Origin: Chrysochromulina parva
Lineage: Eukaryota; Haptophyta; Prymnesiales; Chrysochromulinaceae
Length of the DNA: 29,263 nucleotides
Reading direction: 5' to 3'
Assembly: GCA_002887195.1 (NCBI GenBank)
Contig: PJAB01000339.1
Coordinates: 1 to 29,263 of the forward strand
Both the position numbers and the translations under genes were made by a program. This document shows positions 9,626 to 19,655 of this stretch, one piece after another (the first letter of the stretch is position 1; every line of letters begins with the position of its first letter). The notes under the pieces were generated by a model. It did not search any database. It saw only the letters and a list, made by a program, of their open reading frames with translations, and was not told the DNA's origin.

Positions 9626-12600
9626 TCGCCGGTGCTCTGGCTCGGCGTTTTGCGCGGAGGCGCCGTGCCGGGCGCATGGAGGCGCACTTGGTAGTAGCCC
9701 GAGCGCGCGATTGTGACGATCCCAAGACGATTCGCAAGCGCGCCGGGGCGCAGGATGCACACCTCAGACCCGACGGCGATGGAAGTGCCGCCGGGGCGCC
9801 GCGCCGAGCAGTCGCGCAGCAGCGCTCGCGCCGCTGCCGAGTCGCCGCCCTCTGAGGGGGCCGCCGCCGGGGATGCCGCGCGCGCCATCGTGGGCGCCAT
9901 CGCGCTCTCGCCAGCGTCCGAATCGGAGACGGGGTTGAGGGCACTCGGAGCACCGGCCACGCTGAGCGAGCCACGCGGCGCGGCGCGCGGCGCGGCGCTT
10001 TGAACGCTCTGGGCGCTCGGGAGGGCGCTCGGGTGGAGCGGCAGGTGGCCCGGGCCGCCATAGTGGCGGCACTTGCCCACGCCTCGCCGACAAATTTGGC
10101 ACGAGCGGCTCAGGGCAGTCAAGATGGCCTCATACGAAGCTGCCGACAGGCTCCCTGGCGGCAGCGGCGCGCTCGTCAGCGCGCTCGCCGGCGCGCTCGC
10201 TGGCGCGCTCGCTGGCGCGCTCGGTGCGCCGGGGTGCTCAGCATCGGCCATGGGATCATCGTCCTTGCTAGGGGCGGTGGCCGATGACAAGTTGCTGGAG
10301 TAGACCACCTCCGACGCAGGCGCGGCGGGCGGCTGAGGGGGCATGTGAGGGGCCATCCTGGCGTGCGCATGTGAATGTGAATGTGAATGCGGGGCCATCC
10401 CGGCGAGCGCGGCTGCCTCGGCTGTCGCTGCGGACGCTGCGGCAGCCGCCGCCTCGGCCGCCGCCTCCGCCTCGGCCGCCGCCTCTGCCTCTGCAGCCTG
10501 AGCCATGGCTTCGACCGCGTCGGCCACCTCACCCACGTCCTCCAGTCCGCTGTCCATCCCTGCGTCAGCCGCTGCTGGTGGGCCGGGCAGCGCCACCGAG
10601 CTCGCGCCGCCAGCCGCAGCGTCCGCGGCATCAGCACCGCTCAGACCCGCTAGCTCCTCGCCGAGCTCCTCGCCGAGCTCCTCATCGAGCTCGTCGCCGA
10701 GCTCATCGCCGAGGTCGTCGCCGAGGTCGTCGCCGAGGTCGTCGCCGAGGTCGTCGCCGAGGTCGTCGCCGAGGTCGTCGCCGAGCACCTCCGCCTCTTG
10801 CAGAAGCAGCGCCTCAGCGTCCTCGTCGCCTTCCTCGCCTTCCTCCCCGCCCTCACCGAAGCCGTCCACATCGTCCTCCTCGCCATCCTCGTCCTCGTTC
10901 TCCTCGTCCTCGTTCTCCTCGTCCTCCTCCGCACGGCCAGCATCCTCGTCGTCGTCAAAGTCATCATCCGCCTCAGCAGCCGTGCTCCGTCCTCGACGCG
11001 CGTGGGCCGGGTGCCGTGCCGGGCGGCTCATGTGGAACGCATCGTCGTCGTCGCTCTCGTCCACAAAGATCGCGCCATCGCCGCTGTCGCGATAGCCACC
11101 CGCTTCAGCGTCCTCGCCGTCGCGATCGTGCTCGTCCTCAGCCTCCTCCTCGTCGTCGACGTCGACGTCCTCCACTCGCGAGCTGCGGGCTCGATTGCTG
11201 GCCTCGCCCTCGCCGCCGCCGCCGCCCGCCATGCCCATCTCGTCGTCGGAGATAGGCATCTCGTCGTCGGAGATCGGGCGCGCGCCCTCGCCGCCTCCGC
11301 CACCACCGCCCTCGGCGTCCTCCTCGCCCTCGTCACCGGCCTCCATGCCCACTCCGTGCGCAGCCACCACCGCCTCATCGCACTCCTCCTCGCCACTCGC
11401 GGATGCCATCGACGCATTCGAGCTCGCCTCCTCCTCCTCCTCGCCCTCGCCCTCGCCCTCGTCTTCGTCCTCGTCTTCCTCGTCGTCCTCGTCCGCCACC
11501 GACGCCGCCGACGCCGCCGCTGCAGCGCCACACAAGCTCGGCTGCGCCACTCCGCCCTCCGCCTCCGCCGCAGCGCCGTTGCTCCTGCCGCCGCTGCTGA
11601 CCCCGTTGCCCCCATTCTTGAGGCTGGCCCCGTTGCCCCCATTCTTGAGGGTCTTGTCGATGAGCGAGGGCGGGAAGGCCTCACAAACAGGGCACGTGTA
11701 CTCTTTGAGGGCGTCCGCTTGCTTCTTGTTGAGCCCGATGCACTCGCCATGGCACCAGCGGTGGCATAGGTCGCAGCACACCCACACGCCGTCGAACGGG
11801 ATGTCGTTTGTGGGCAGGTGCCGGTCCGTGTCGCAGAAGCAGCTGATCTCATCCTCATCTCCGCCACTCGCGAGTGCCTTCGCGCGCACCTCGCCGGCCG
11901 CGAGGGCCTTGTCGTAGTAGCGCTTCTTGAGCGCAATCGCGGTGCGGGACGTCTGTCGCTCGGATGGGAAGCTCTCAAAGGTCTCGGCGTGTCCGACCTT
12001 TGAGACCCTTTGGCGCTTGCGCCACCCCTCGGTCTCGAGAATGTCGTCACCCACGAGCCGCCGAGCTTCTTCGGCCAGCGCCATCGCCTGGCCCGCCATC
12101 TTTTGCCCGAGCGCGAGCTTCACCTTCTTGGGCCGCTTGATCTTGGCGCTTTTGGTCCCGGGAGGCGCCGACGGCGAGCGCCCGCACGTGTGCGGCCGGT
12201 GATGGCCATCGCACGCGGAACAAGCGCCGTCGTTGGTGGCTGACTCGCCTCCCGTACCCACGAACGCCGGGCTCGCCTTCGGCCGCCGGCCACTCGAAGA
12301 CGCGCTTCCCTTTTTGGACGATTTGGGTGGCGGCGGCGGCGGCGGCGCGTTCGGGTCGTCGGGGCGGGGCAAGCGCGCCTCGACCTGCTCGACCGTCTCG
12401 GTGGTCGCCTCGAAGGTGCTCATCCAAATATGGAGCGCGATCTCATGCGCGCGCGAGTAGACGTTCGAGCGCGAGCCATTGCCGCGTGGCTTGCCGTGCG
12501 TGGCCAGATTCTTGTGGTGGAAGAGCTTGCCCTTCATCGTGCAGTTGGGCACTGCGCAGCGTGCGCACGGCTGGCCGGCGTACTTGCCTTCTTTGGGCAG

Positions 12601-15600
12601 GTCCGCCACGAACTCGCGCCACGCGTGGCCGCCTTTGTTGGTCACTGCCGGGAAGACGAGGTCGATCTTCGCCTGCAGCGAGGCCTCGTCGCCCTCGTAC
12701 GCGTTGCGCCGGGCGATCCAGGGCACCGGCGGCTCGCGCGGTTTCTCGAGGTACGCTGGCCGTGGGCGCTCGACCACTTGCTGCCCGTAGAGCGAGCGCC
12801 CCGACTGCGTCGTGTACCAGGGCGCGTGGACCACCGGGCGCGGCGCGGGCACGTCGCCACGCTGCAGCCGCTCATACCGCTCGCGGCGCGCGGCGCGCCG
12901 CTTCTCTCCCTGCCGGTGGCATTGCAAGCACACTTCCCACTCGCAGCCGGCGACGGTGCATGCCCAGTGCCGGTCCAGGATCGACGTCTCGCACACGTCG
13001 CACTTTTGGCGCGTGCCCACGGCGATCTGCGCGACGGGCGCGCACACCCAGCAGCGCTCGAGCTCGTGCAGCTCCTGCGGCCAGATGCGCGCGCAATCGG
13101 GCTGGTGTGGCTGCAGGTGTGAGTAGCGCAAGTCCGCGTCCATCACCGCCAGAAAGAGGGGAGCGAGCTTGCGGAACATGTAGATGAGCTCGTCCCGTCG
13201 CTCGGGCGCGTGCAGATCCGCCGCGACGCGCGCGTCGTGCGCCGCAGCGGCTGCCGCCTCCGCCTCGCCCTCGGTTTGCGCGAGGCGCGCCTTGGGCCCG
13301 ATCACCTTGGGTGCGGTGGCAGCGGCGGCCTTCTGTGCCTGTTCGCGCTCCTTTCGCTCCATGTCATCCAACGGCCAAGGCCGCTCGTGCGCGTGCTCGG
13401 CGTACCGCTCTGCCACGTGCTCACGCAGGCTGGCCACCTCCTTGCGCAGCTGCGCCTTGGTCGCCTCCACGCGCACATAGTCGACAAACTGCTCCGTATT
13501 GGGCCACCAAGGATGTGACTGATCATCGGGCAGCGTGCGTGTCGCCTCCTCGGGCCCGATGACCACGTACTCCCACCGCCCCTCCTCAGCTCTTAGGGAA
13601 AGCACGCGCTCGGCAGGCACCGCAGGCTCAAAGTCACCATCGTCGTACTGCACGTCGTACGCATACGCGCTGCCGTCAGCGGCCGCCGAGCCTTCGGGCG
13701 AGCGGACGCCCGCCACCTCGCCCGTGAACCATTCGCGGCCATCCGCGTAGCGCGCGACGACAGCCTCCCCAAGCGAGTAGCAGCGGGTGCTAGCCCAGTG
13801 GCGCGTCACGAGCAGCAGGCACCGCGCCTTGCGCTCGCCCACCGGCAGAGCCGCCCCGCCCTTGCCGTCGCTCGTCGGGGCGCCCGCATGCGAGAACGGG
13901 AGCCGCTCGTTTGCACGCAGCTTGTCGAAGAGAGTATGAAAGTCGAGCGCGGCGAGCTGCTCACCGCTGAGGCTGAGCGGCTGCCGGTAGAGCCGATCGT
14001 ACGTGCGGTGCAGCGCGACTGGCATGTACGTCTCCCACTTGTTGATCATCTTCTTACCGAACGGTCGGTAGTGGTTGAAGAGATGCAGGCAGTGGTTAGA
14101 ATCCAGCCCGCCCGGCTGGGCCATGTGCATCTCGTCGTACCGACGGAACAGAGACAGGAAGAGCCCGGCCGCTTTGGCGCGCTCCTGCGCAGCCCGGAGC
14201 GCACCGAGCCACTCGACCTCCTCGCCAGCCAGGCTGCCCAAGAATTTGACGTTCTTGGCTGGGTTGGTGCCGAGCTCCTGCCGACGTACGAGCAGCACCC
14301 TGCCCGTTTGGAACGCGAGCTTCATGCCACGGTAATGGATGAATTGGAGGCCATCTTTTCCAACCTCGTGCCCGAAAAAGTTGCGGCTGTCCGCATGCGA
14401 CTTGACGGGTGCCATGGCTGTCGTGCGCACCAGCTGCGTACTATCACCCGTGCTTCCGCTCGGCCCCGCCGCCGACGACGACAGCACCTCCGTCTTGACG
14501 AATGGCCGCTTGGCAGATATGTCGCCCGCCGACTGGCCCAGAGCTCCCATGCCCATGTACGCCGCGCTCGCTTTTGGACGCGGGCGCGGCAGTGCCGACG
14601 GCGCGCGCTGGCTCTCAGCTGGGGCGGCCGAGGCTGCAACGGCGACCGCGGCAGCCACAGCGCTCGCGGCCATTTCATCGACGGCGGCGAGCTCAATGAG
14701 CATCGAGTGCTCGACTCCCTCGAGGCCAGCGGCGGCGGCGGCGGCGGCGGCGGCGGTGGCCGGCGCATCTCCGAGGGCACTACCCCCCGCGCCCGCGCCC
14801 TTGACCTTCTTGTGCTTGCCGTTACGCTCACCCATGCCAGGCGGCGGCAAGGGCGGCAGCGCCGGCGTGTACCCAAGTAGTACCGCCAGCGCGCCGGCGT
14901 GCTTGATCGCCGCGCTCACGCGCGAGGGCTGCCCTCCCCGCGGTGCCGCATGCGTCATCAGATTCTTCACGTGGAAGAGATTGCCTTTTCGGTCGCAACC
15001 GTCGACTAGGCAACGCGCGCATAGCTCGCCCGCGTACTTCTCGCCTGGGCCGGGGATGACTGCCACAAACTCACGCTGATGCAAGCCGACCTTTGTGTTT
15101 AGGAAGGGCGGCCACATCCGATCGAGCTTACTCTGCAGTGCCGCGAGCCGGTCGTCCGGGGTCGCGTTCCGTTTGATCGGTAGCCGATCCTTGAGGCTCA
15201 GGGGACCCTCGCCGCTGCCGGGCAGCATTCGTCGTGGCATGCTGCCCGGCGGCCGATGCCCTGCAGGTGCCGTGACGGGCGCTCCCGGAGGGGGCGGGGC
15301 GCCCCACGGAACGGCTGAGGCGGCGGCGTGGCCCACCAAGTTGGCGGCCCATGGGACAGAGGGAGCGGCGGCGGCCGGGGCGACCCCGGCTGCAGCGGAG
15401 GGGGTCAGGGCGACATGAGCTGCAGCGGAGGCGACCCTTACGGAGCTGGCCGCAGCGGGGGCTGGAGCAGCGGAGGCTAGAGCCATGGCCATCGGCGCGG
15501 CCGGCTGGGACGACCTATCGATGGACGAGCTCGGTTTGCAGTCGACGAGCCCGCTGCCGCCGCCGCCGCTGCTGCTGCCTCTAATGCTGCCGCCACTTAT

Positions 15601-16789
15601 CGCCGCCGTGGCCACCGCTGCAGTGCTCGGCACAGATAGCTCGGGCACGACCGGGCCTTTTCCAGGCCCATTCTTGCTGCTGCTGCCGCCAACGCCGCCA
15701 ACGCCGCTGGCGCCACCAGCGCTGGTTTTGCTGCTAGTGCCGCCGCCACCAGCGCCGCTGGTGCCGCCGTCCGTGGATGGACCCGAGGATGCGTGCGCGC
15801 CTGTAGTGGATGGACCCGAGGATGCATGCGCGCCTGTAGGCCCACTCCTCGTGGAGTGGCTGCGTGAGGGCGAAGAGGCGTCTGCCATCATGACGCACCC
15901 TAGGGGAGCCGCACTGCGGCCGCCGCCAGCAACACCTCGGCTGCTGTTGCCGCTCCGGCTGCTGCTGCCGCCAGCGCCGCCGCCAGCGCCGCCGCCAGCG
16001 CCTCCGCCGCCGCTGCCCTCGCTGCCTGCGGTACTGCTTGCGGTACCTGGACCCAGCACTGCGCTTGGCGCTGCGGCCGCCGGCGCGGCGGTGTCCAGCC
16101 GCGCGCGCTTGACTGGCCTCGCAGCAGGCGGCGCCATTGCTGACGGCTCTGCGCTGGCTGCTGACGCCGGCACCGACGCCGGTGCGTCCACCGTCTCAGA
16201 ACCGAGAGGCTTGCCGCCGGGCAGCCGGAAGAGCGGGCACTGCTTGTCGCGCTGGGCGGTGCCTACGGATCGAGCTTTAGCGGCGGCGAGGTCGTACTCG
16301 TACCGGTAGAAGTAGGTGTCGTCCTCTTGGAGGTATGCCGCCAGGTCAGGCACGTCCGTCGAGCAGACGACCTTGCACGAGCCTAGGAGTGTCTTGATTT
16401 CGACCTGGTCGAGCTTACCTGGCACGAGGTACACCTCGCGCGCCTCGTTGTCGCACGCTGGAAACTCGCACTCGCCTGACGGCAGCAGGTCGCGCCGCCT
16501 GTAGAACCAGCGCACAGAGAGGCTTTGCTGCACCTTGTTGCTTCTGCCGATGCTCGCAACGATCTCCTCGATGCGCGCCACCCACGGCTCGGAGTTAGGC
16601 CATGGACGCAGGTAGACGTACTCGAAGACGGAGTACCGCCGGCCTTGCACCTGCGCAGGCAGCAGGCACGCTCAGAGGATTCAGGAGAGCCAGCCGCATT
16701 AGGTCGCGGAGTCGCTTGGAGGCCATTAGAGCATGGCTCAGCTCGATGGCAGCTGGGCAGAGGCACACCTCGATGCTGTCGAGAGACAT
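6330..16789 (-). CDS. Giant KDM3-like JmjC histone demethylase with BAH, PHD, Tudor/KOW-like modules
   Basis: Three exons are inferred: 16789..16769, 16650..7216 and 7070..6330, joined in phase 0 with GT-AG introns, giving about 3,398 residues. Order: BAH (about 8-130); duplicated Cys/His module copy 1 (about 513-581); an unassigned conserved-looking block (about 778-924); Tudor-like (about 968-1028); KDM3-type zinc finger ([15 protein letters not shown]..., about 1201-1253); module copy 2 (about 1331-1401); C4HC3 PHD (about 1606-1669); long acidic repeats; small Cys cluster (about 2190-2215); three KOW-like repeats (about 2294-2733); JmjC (about 2860-3180). The JmjC iron ligands are present: HCD (His3031, Asp3033) in [17 protein letters not shown] and His3151 in GCPHQV. 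Candidate 2-oxoglutarate contacts are the Thr of HTN and Lys3161. KDM3 enzymes remove methyl groups from H3K9me1/2; activity here is inferred from intact residues. The long linkers are low complexity. Confidence 0.88.
7071..7215 (-). other. Intron 2 of the KDM3-like gene (145 bp, repeat-built)
   Basis: Minus-strand donor CATCAG|GTGCGC and acceptor CATCAG|GTGCGC; removal joins HQ to VRNLSSCVK, restoring the conserved JmjC C-terminal strand. Reading through instead gives a stop after 24 residues (at 7141). The first 19 bases of the intron nearly copy the start of the following exon, and its last 24 bases resemble the end of the preceding exon. The interior consists of about six degenerate copies of a roughly 22-bp unit with core CTCGTGTGCC. 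Confidence 0.9.
8340..8392 (+). repeat. Gly-encoding CCG/CCC tract in the KDM3-like gene
   Basis: A near-pure run of CCG/CCC triplets, read on the minus strand as a poly-glycine stretch just before the JmjC region. It acts as a flexible linker, and slippage is expected. Confidence 0.9.
9545..9634 (+). repeat. 6-bp minisatellite encoding Ala-Gly / Gly-Glu / Gly-Lys repeats
   Basis: Tandem hexamers (CGCGCC, CTCGCC and CTTGCC variants) encode alternating AG, EG and KG dipeptides in the KDM3-like protein, directly after the first KOW-like repeat. Confidence 0.9.
10655..10790 (+). repeat. 12-bp minisatellite encoding the acidic DDLG / EELG repeat
   Basis: About eleven tandem 12-bp units (GAGGTCGTCGCC and variants), read on the minus strand as DDLG, DELG and EELG. 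They lie within a very acidic region that precedes the KOW-like repeats. The most homogeneous units are at about 10709-10780. Confidence 0.92.
15773..15838 (+). repeat. 33-bp tandem duplication in the KDM3-like gene
   Basis: Two copies, 15773-15805 and 15806-15838, differ at one base and encode [11 protein letters not shown] twice on the minus strand in the Ser/Gly linker after the BAH domain. Confidence 0.93.
16651..16768 (-). other. Intron 1 of the KDM3-like gene (118 bp)
   Basis: The long frame begins with GTG, not ATG, and the BAH domain would lack its first strand. Upstream, an ATG at 16789 starts MSLDSIE, followed by donor GAG|GTGTGC. An acceptor CTGCGCAG|GTG lies at 16651. Joining gives [21 protein letters not shown], a sensible BAH start. 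The exon is only 7 codons, so the model needs transcript support. Confidence 0.7.
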
Positions 16790-16974
16790 GATTTAGATTG
16801 TCGGCAGGCACACTGGGCTCAATGGCCGGTCAGGCAAAGAGGCGACCTCTCTCGCCATCTTCGTCAGCTGTGAGGGCAATTCCTATTCACAGCCAGTGGT
16901 TCGCCCTCCTTCGAGACTCCGGACACTCAAATCCGCCGGTAAAAACTTTCATATTTTGCGATACCGGTAACAAC
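16790..16974. promoter_or_regulatory. Shared divergent promoter, KDM3-like / beta-propeller
   Basis: These 185 bp separate the two chosen start codons. The plus frame is open through most of this segment (ATG at 16822), but third-position G/C bias collapses here and the sequence turns A/T-rich near 16940-16972, so I read it as promoter and 5' UTR. Confidence 0.45.
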
Positions 16975-19542
16975 ATGTTGTCGCAGCCTAAAGGCCTCTC
17001 GGCGACGCTCGCCGCGCCGCGCGGCCGGCTGCGCTTCGTGTGTGCGCTGACAGACGATGGCTCAGTCGTCGTCCTTGCTCCTTCGGCGACCACGCCGCCA
17101 CAGACGCTCCAACGTGTGCGTACGCCCAAGGATCCGTGTGCTCCGGCTGCAGAGGTCATCGCTTGCTCTGCTGATGGCGCGCTCTTCGCCGTTGCGAGCC
17201 GCACGTCGCTGAGCTACTTTGTCGTCGTTGGCGATGACGGGAGCGCGGTTACCACCTCCCCAGCATCCGCACCCGCAACGCTGCGCGCGCACCTTCGCGG
17301 CCAGCTGCCTCTGCACAACTGCCGTCCACTTGGCTTTGACGTTACCGCGCTCGGCGGCGGGCGCGGCGCGTTCGCCGTCGGCGGCGCAAACGGCCTCACG
17401 CTGCTGTGCAGCGCGACCGATGCCGGCCACGAATCGCGCGTCACTATGCATGCTGGCTCCATGCTCTGCGCGTGTCGTTTCTCTGACGATGGTGGGCTCC
17501 TCGCCCTTGCGGCCGTGGATGGGCGCATCTTTGTGCGCATGCGCGACGCGGTTGCCGGATGGGGACGCGCGCCAGCCCTTGCCTGGTGCATGCATAGCCC
17601 ATGCGAACGGGTGCTCTCCCTCGACTTTTCAAGCGGCGATGATGGCCGATGGCTCGCACTCTGCGGCTGGAAGGGTGACGTGGCGCTCTACGATTGCGCG
17701 CCCTTCACTCGGGAGGCTGTGGAGGAGCCGAAGCCGGAGGAGCCGCGCCGCGCGAGTAGTCGAGGCGCCCCTGTTCGCATGGTCGCCGATGCTGCCGCAC
17801 AGCCGTCCACAGCGCAAACGCCGTCTCGGTTGCCGCCGGCGGCGCCGCCCTGGCAAGAGTGGCGCCTCGCGTCTTACTGGGCGGCCGGTGCACACGTGCG
17901 CATCGGGCCGTGCCTCGTCCACTGGTGCCACGCCGCCCACGCCTCGCACTGGCTGTGCCGGGCCGACGCGTACAGCAGGGCTGATGAGGACCACGACGAT
18001 GCGCACGACGCGCCTGCCGACGGGGCAAGCGAGGACGCGACGGCCACAGTCGGCCCGCCCGCGACGACGCCCATCGCGCCACCTCTGTCGCCTGCCCGCA
18101 CCGCCTCCACCCTCGCCGCCGCCTCCACCCTCGGGCTGGTGCCGCCCGCGACGACGCCCGTCGAGGCGGAGGACTCGAGGCGCCGCCTTGCGCTCCTGCA
18201 CCTGCATGGGGGAGCTGGCGCTACGGTCGGTGCTCCGTGGTCTCCCAACGGTCGGCCCACCGAGACGGCGCTCGGCGCGCCGACGGCAGCCATGGTGGCG
18301 CTGCCGATGACGCCAGGCCCGCGCGTACGTGGGCTATGCACGGGGAGAGTGGGCGAGCCGGGCTGCGAGGTGGAGGTGCTGGTGTGGGTGGACGCGAGCG
18401 GTGAGGTGGGCTCGCGGACACTCTGGGCATGGCGGCCGGAGGCCCACGCGACCGCCGCCCACGCGACCGCCGCCCACGCGACCGCCGCCCACGCGACCGC
18501 CGCTCACGCGACCGCCGCCCACGCGACCGCCGCTCACGCACTCGTTGCCTCCGCGATCGGTGCCCCTGCATGGCGCTCGCTCTATGGGCGCGTGACGCTC
18601 GAGACGGCGATCCAAATTAGGCAGGTGGCGCATGAGAAGACATTTGACGGAGCGGACACGCCTCGCCTCGTCATCGAAGGCCGCCCGAATCCCGTGATGG
18701 GCGCCGTGATGGGCGCCGGTGTTGGGCGCCGTGATGGGCGTCCGAATCCCGGGCGGGCTGCCGAAGGGCGCCGTGATGGGCGCCGGTGCACCCTCGAGTT
18801 GCTCGCGAGCGCCGCGGACCTTTTGCTCAGCCAAGCAGAGGCTGGGGGGCCGCGCGGGCTCGGCGCACCTCCCTCGGCGCTGCGATCGGGCTTCGCAAGG
18901 AGGGCGCACGTCGCCCTGGGCCCGCAGCACGTAGCCGTCGCCGGTGCGCGATTTGTGCAGGTCTGCCGCTGGCGTGACGATGCCGAGGACACCAGCAGCA
19001 CGGAGGCGGATGGCACTGTCGCGGCGCCCTCGTGGCAGACACATTGGATTGGAAATGGCAAGCGCATCGGGGCTGCTTGTTTCGTCAGCACGCACACGCT
19101 GCTGCTGCTGCTGCTTGGGCCGGCAGCGGATGCTGTGCACGTGGATGCGACGGCCGACGGCGGCGGCGCTGCTCTCGTCGCCGTGTGCCTCGCCACACAA
19201 CGATCCACGTCGCTGCCTCTCTCTCGCCTCGTCTCTGTCGCATGCTCCGAGCCCCAGGCGCTTCCTACGCTCCGGCTGCTGCCGCACGCTGACGACGAGG
19301 CAGCGAGGGGCGAGACGACCGCACCGCAGGGCGCGTGCTTTGTGTTGCTGGCGCGCACGCAGGCGTGGCTCGGCAAGGTGAGCGCGGGCGAGACGCCCGC
19401 ACTCATCGATACGCATGCGATTGAGGACGAGCCGCTTCGCGTTGTCGCGGCCGTCGCGGGTGGCGACGGTGAGCGAAGCGAGCCATCTGCAGCGCTCGGG
19501 TTCCGAATGCTCGGCGAGCGTCTAGTGGAGCTGGTTTTGTGA
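16975..19542 (+). CDS. WD40-like beta-propeller protein, unknown function
   Basis: A protein of 855 residues from the ATG at 16975; an in-frame ATG at 16822 would add 51 residues but lies in sequence with non-coding composition. The N-terminal half shows WD-type blades spaced 40-60 residues apart: FVCALTDDGSVVVLAP, VIACSADGALFAVAS, FAVGGANGLTLLCSA, CACRFSDDGGLLALAAVDGR and DDGRWLALCGWKGDVALYDC. A Pro/Ala/Asp-rich insert and short tandem repeats follow. Blade-like strands then resume (CEVEVLVWVDASGEVGSRTLW; HVAVAGARFVQVCRW), suggesting a second, divergent propeller. There is no signal peptide or convincing membrane helix; the LLLLLL run at 19099-19118 is too short. Large propellers of this kind are usually scaffolds in nuclear or trafficking complexes, but I cannot assign one. 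It is divergent from the KDM3-like gene. Confidence 0.78.
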   Translation: MLSQPKGLSATLAAPRGRLRFVCALTDDGSVVVLAPSATTPPQTLQRVRTPKDPCAPAAEVIACSADGALFAVASRTSLSYFVVVGDDGSAVTTSPASAPATLRAHLRGQLPLHNCRPLGFDVTALGGGRGAFAVGGANGLTLLCSATDAGHESRVTMHAGSMLCACRFSDDGGLLALAAVDGRIFVRMRDAVAGWGRAPALAWCMHSPCERVLSLDFSSGDDGRWLALCGWKGDVALYDCAPFTREAVEEPKPEEPRRASSRGAPVRMVADAAAQPSTAQTPSRLPPAAPPWQEWRLASYWAAGAHVRIGPCLVHWCHAAHASHWLCRADAYSRADEDHDDAHDAPADGASEDATATVGPPATTPIAPPLSPARTASTLAAASTLGLVPPATTPVEAEDSRRRLALLHLHGGAGATVGAPWSPNGRPTETALGAPTAAMVALPMTPGPRVRGLCTGRVGEPGCEVEVLVWVDASGEVGSRTLWAWRPEAHATAAHATAAHATAAHATAAHATAAHATAAHALVASAIGAPAWRSLYGRVTLETAIQIRQVAHEKTFDGADTPRLVIEGRPNPVMGAVMGAGVGRRDGRPNPGRAAEGRRDGRRCTLELLASAADLLLSQAEAGGPRGLGAPPSALRSGFARRAHVALGPQHVAVAGARFVQVCRWRDDAEDTSSTEADGTVAAPSWQTHWIGNGKRIGAACFVSTHTLLLLLLGPAADAVHVDATADGGGAALVAVCLATQRSTSLPLSRLVSVACSEPQALPTLRLLPHADDEAARGETTAPQGACFVLLARTQAWLGKVSAGETPALIDTHAIEDEPLRVVAAVAGGDGERSEPSAALGFRMLGERLVELVL
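18442..18540 (+). repeat. 15-bp minisatellite encoding AHATA repeats
   Basis: Six to seven tandem copies of GCCCACGCGACCGCC, with a few C/T changes, encode (AHATA)n inside the beta-propeller protein. The unit is a multiple of 3, so copy-number change keeps the frame. Confidence 0.95.
18685..18790 (+). repeat. Interspersed GGGCGCCGTGATG repeats
   Basis: Several copies of GGGCGCCGTGATG-like words and two CGTCCGAATCCC/CGCCCGAATCCC words are arranged so that the same DNA is read in different frames (GAVMGAG versus GRRDGR). This is a locally rearranged, fast-evolving linker of the propeller protein. Confidence 0.8.
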
Positions 19543-19655
19543 CAAAATTTCTGTTGACGACGTGTGAATATCGTGTGAAGTCCTCACTATTTCCCGCGCC
19601 CTCTTCCATTTCACGAAACTCCTCATCTTTTGTACTGTACCGGCACCGGCGACGC

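Noticed and set aside
10284..11769. Long plus-strand open frames (up to 323 codons) opposite the demethylase
   Set aside because: They are antisense shadows of GC-rich repeats. Their products are low-complexity Arg/Pro/Ser or Leu/Val strings, while the minus frame carries recognisable domains.
16822..16974. N-terminal extension of the propeller protein from the ATG at 16822
   Set aside because: Third-position G/C bias is lost and the stretch is A/T-rich; using it would leave only 32 bp between divergent starts.
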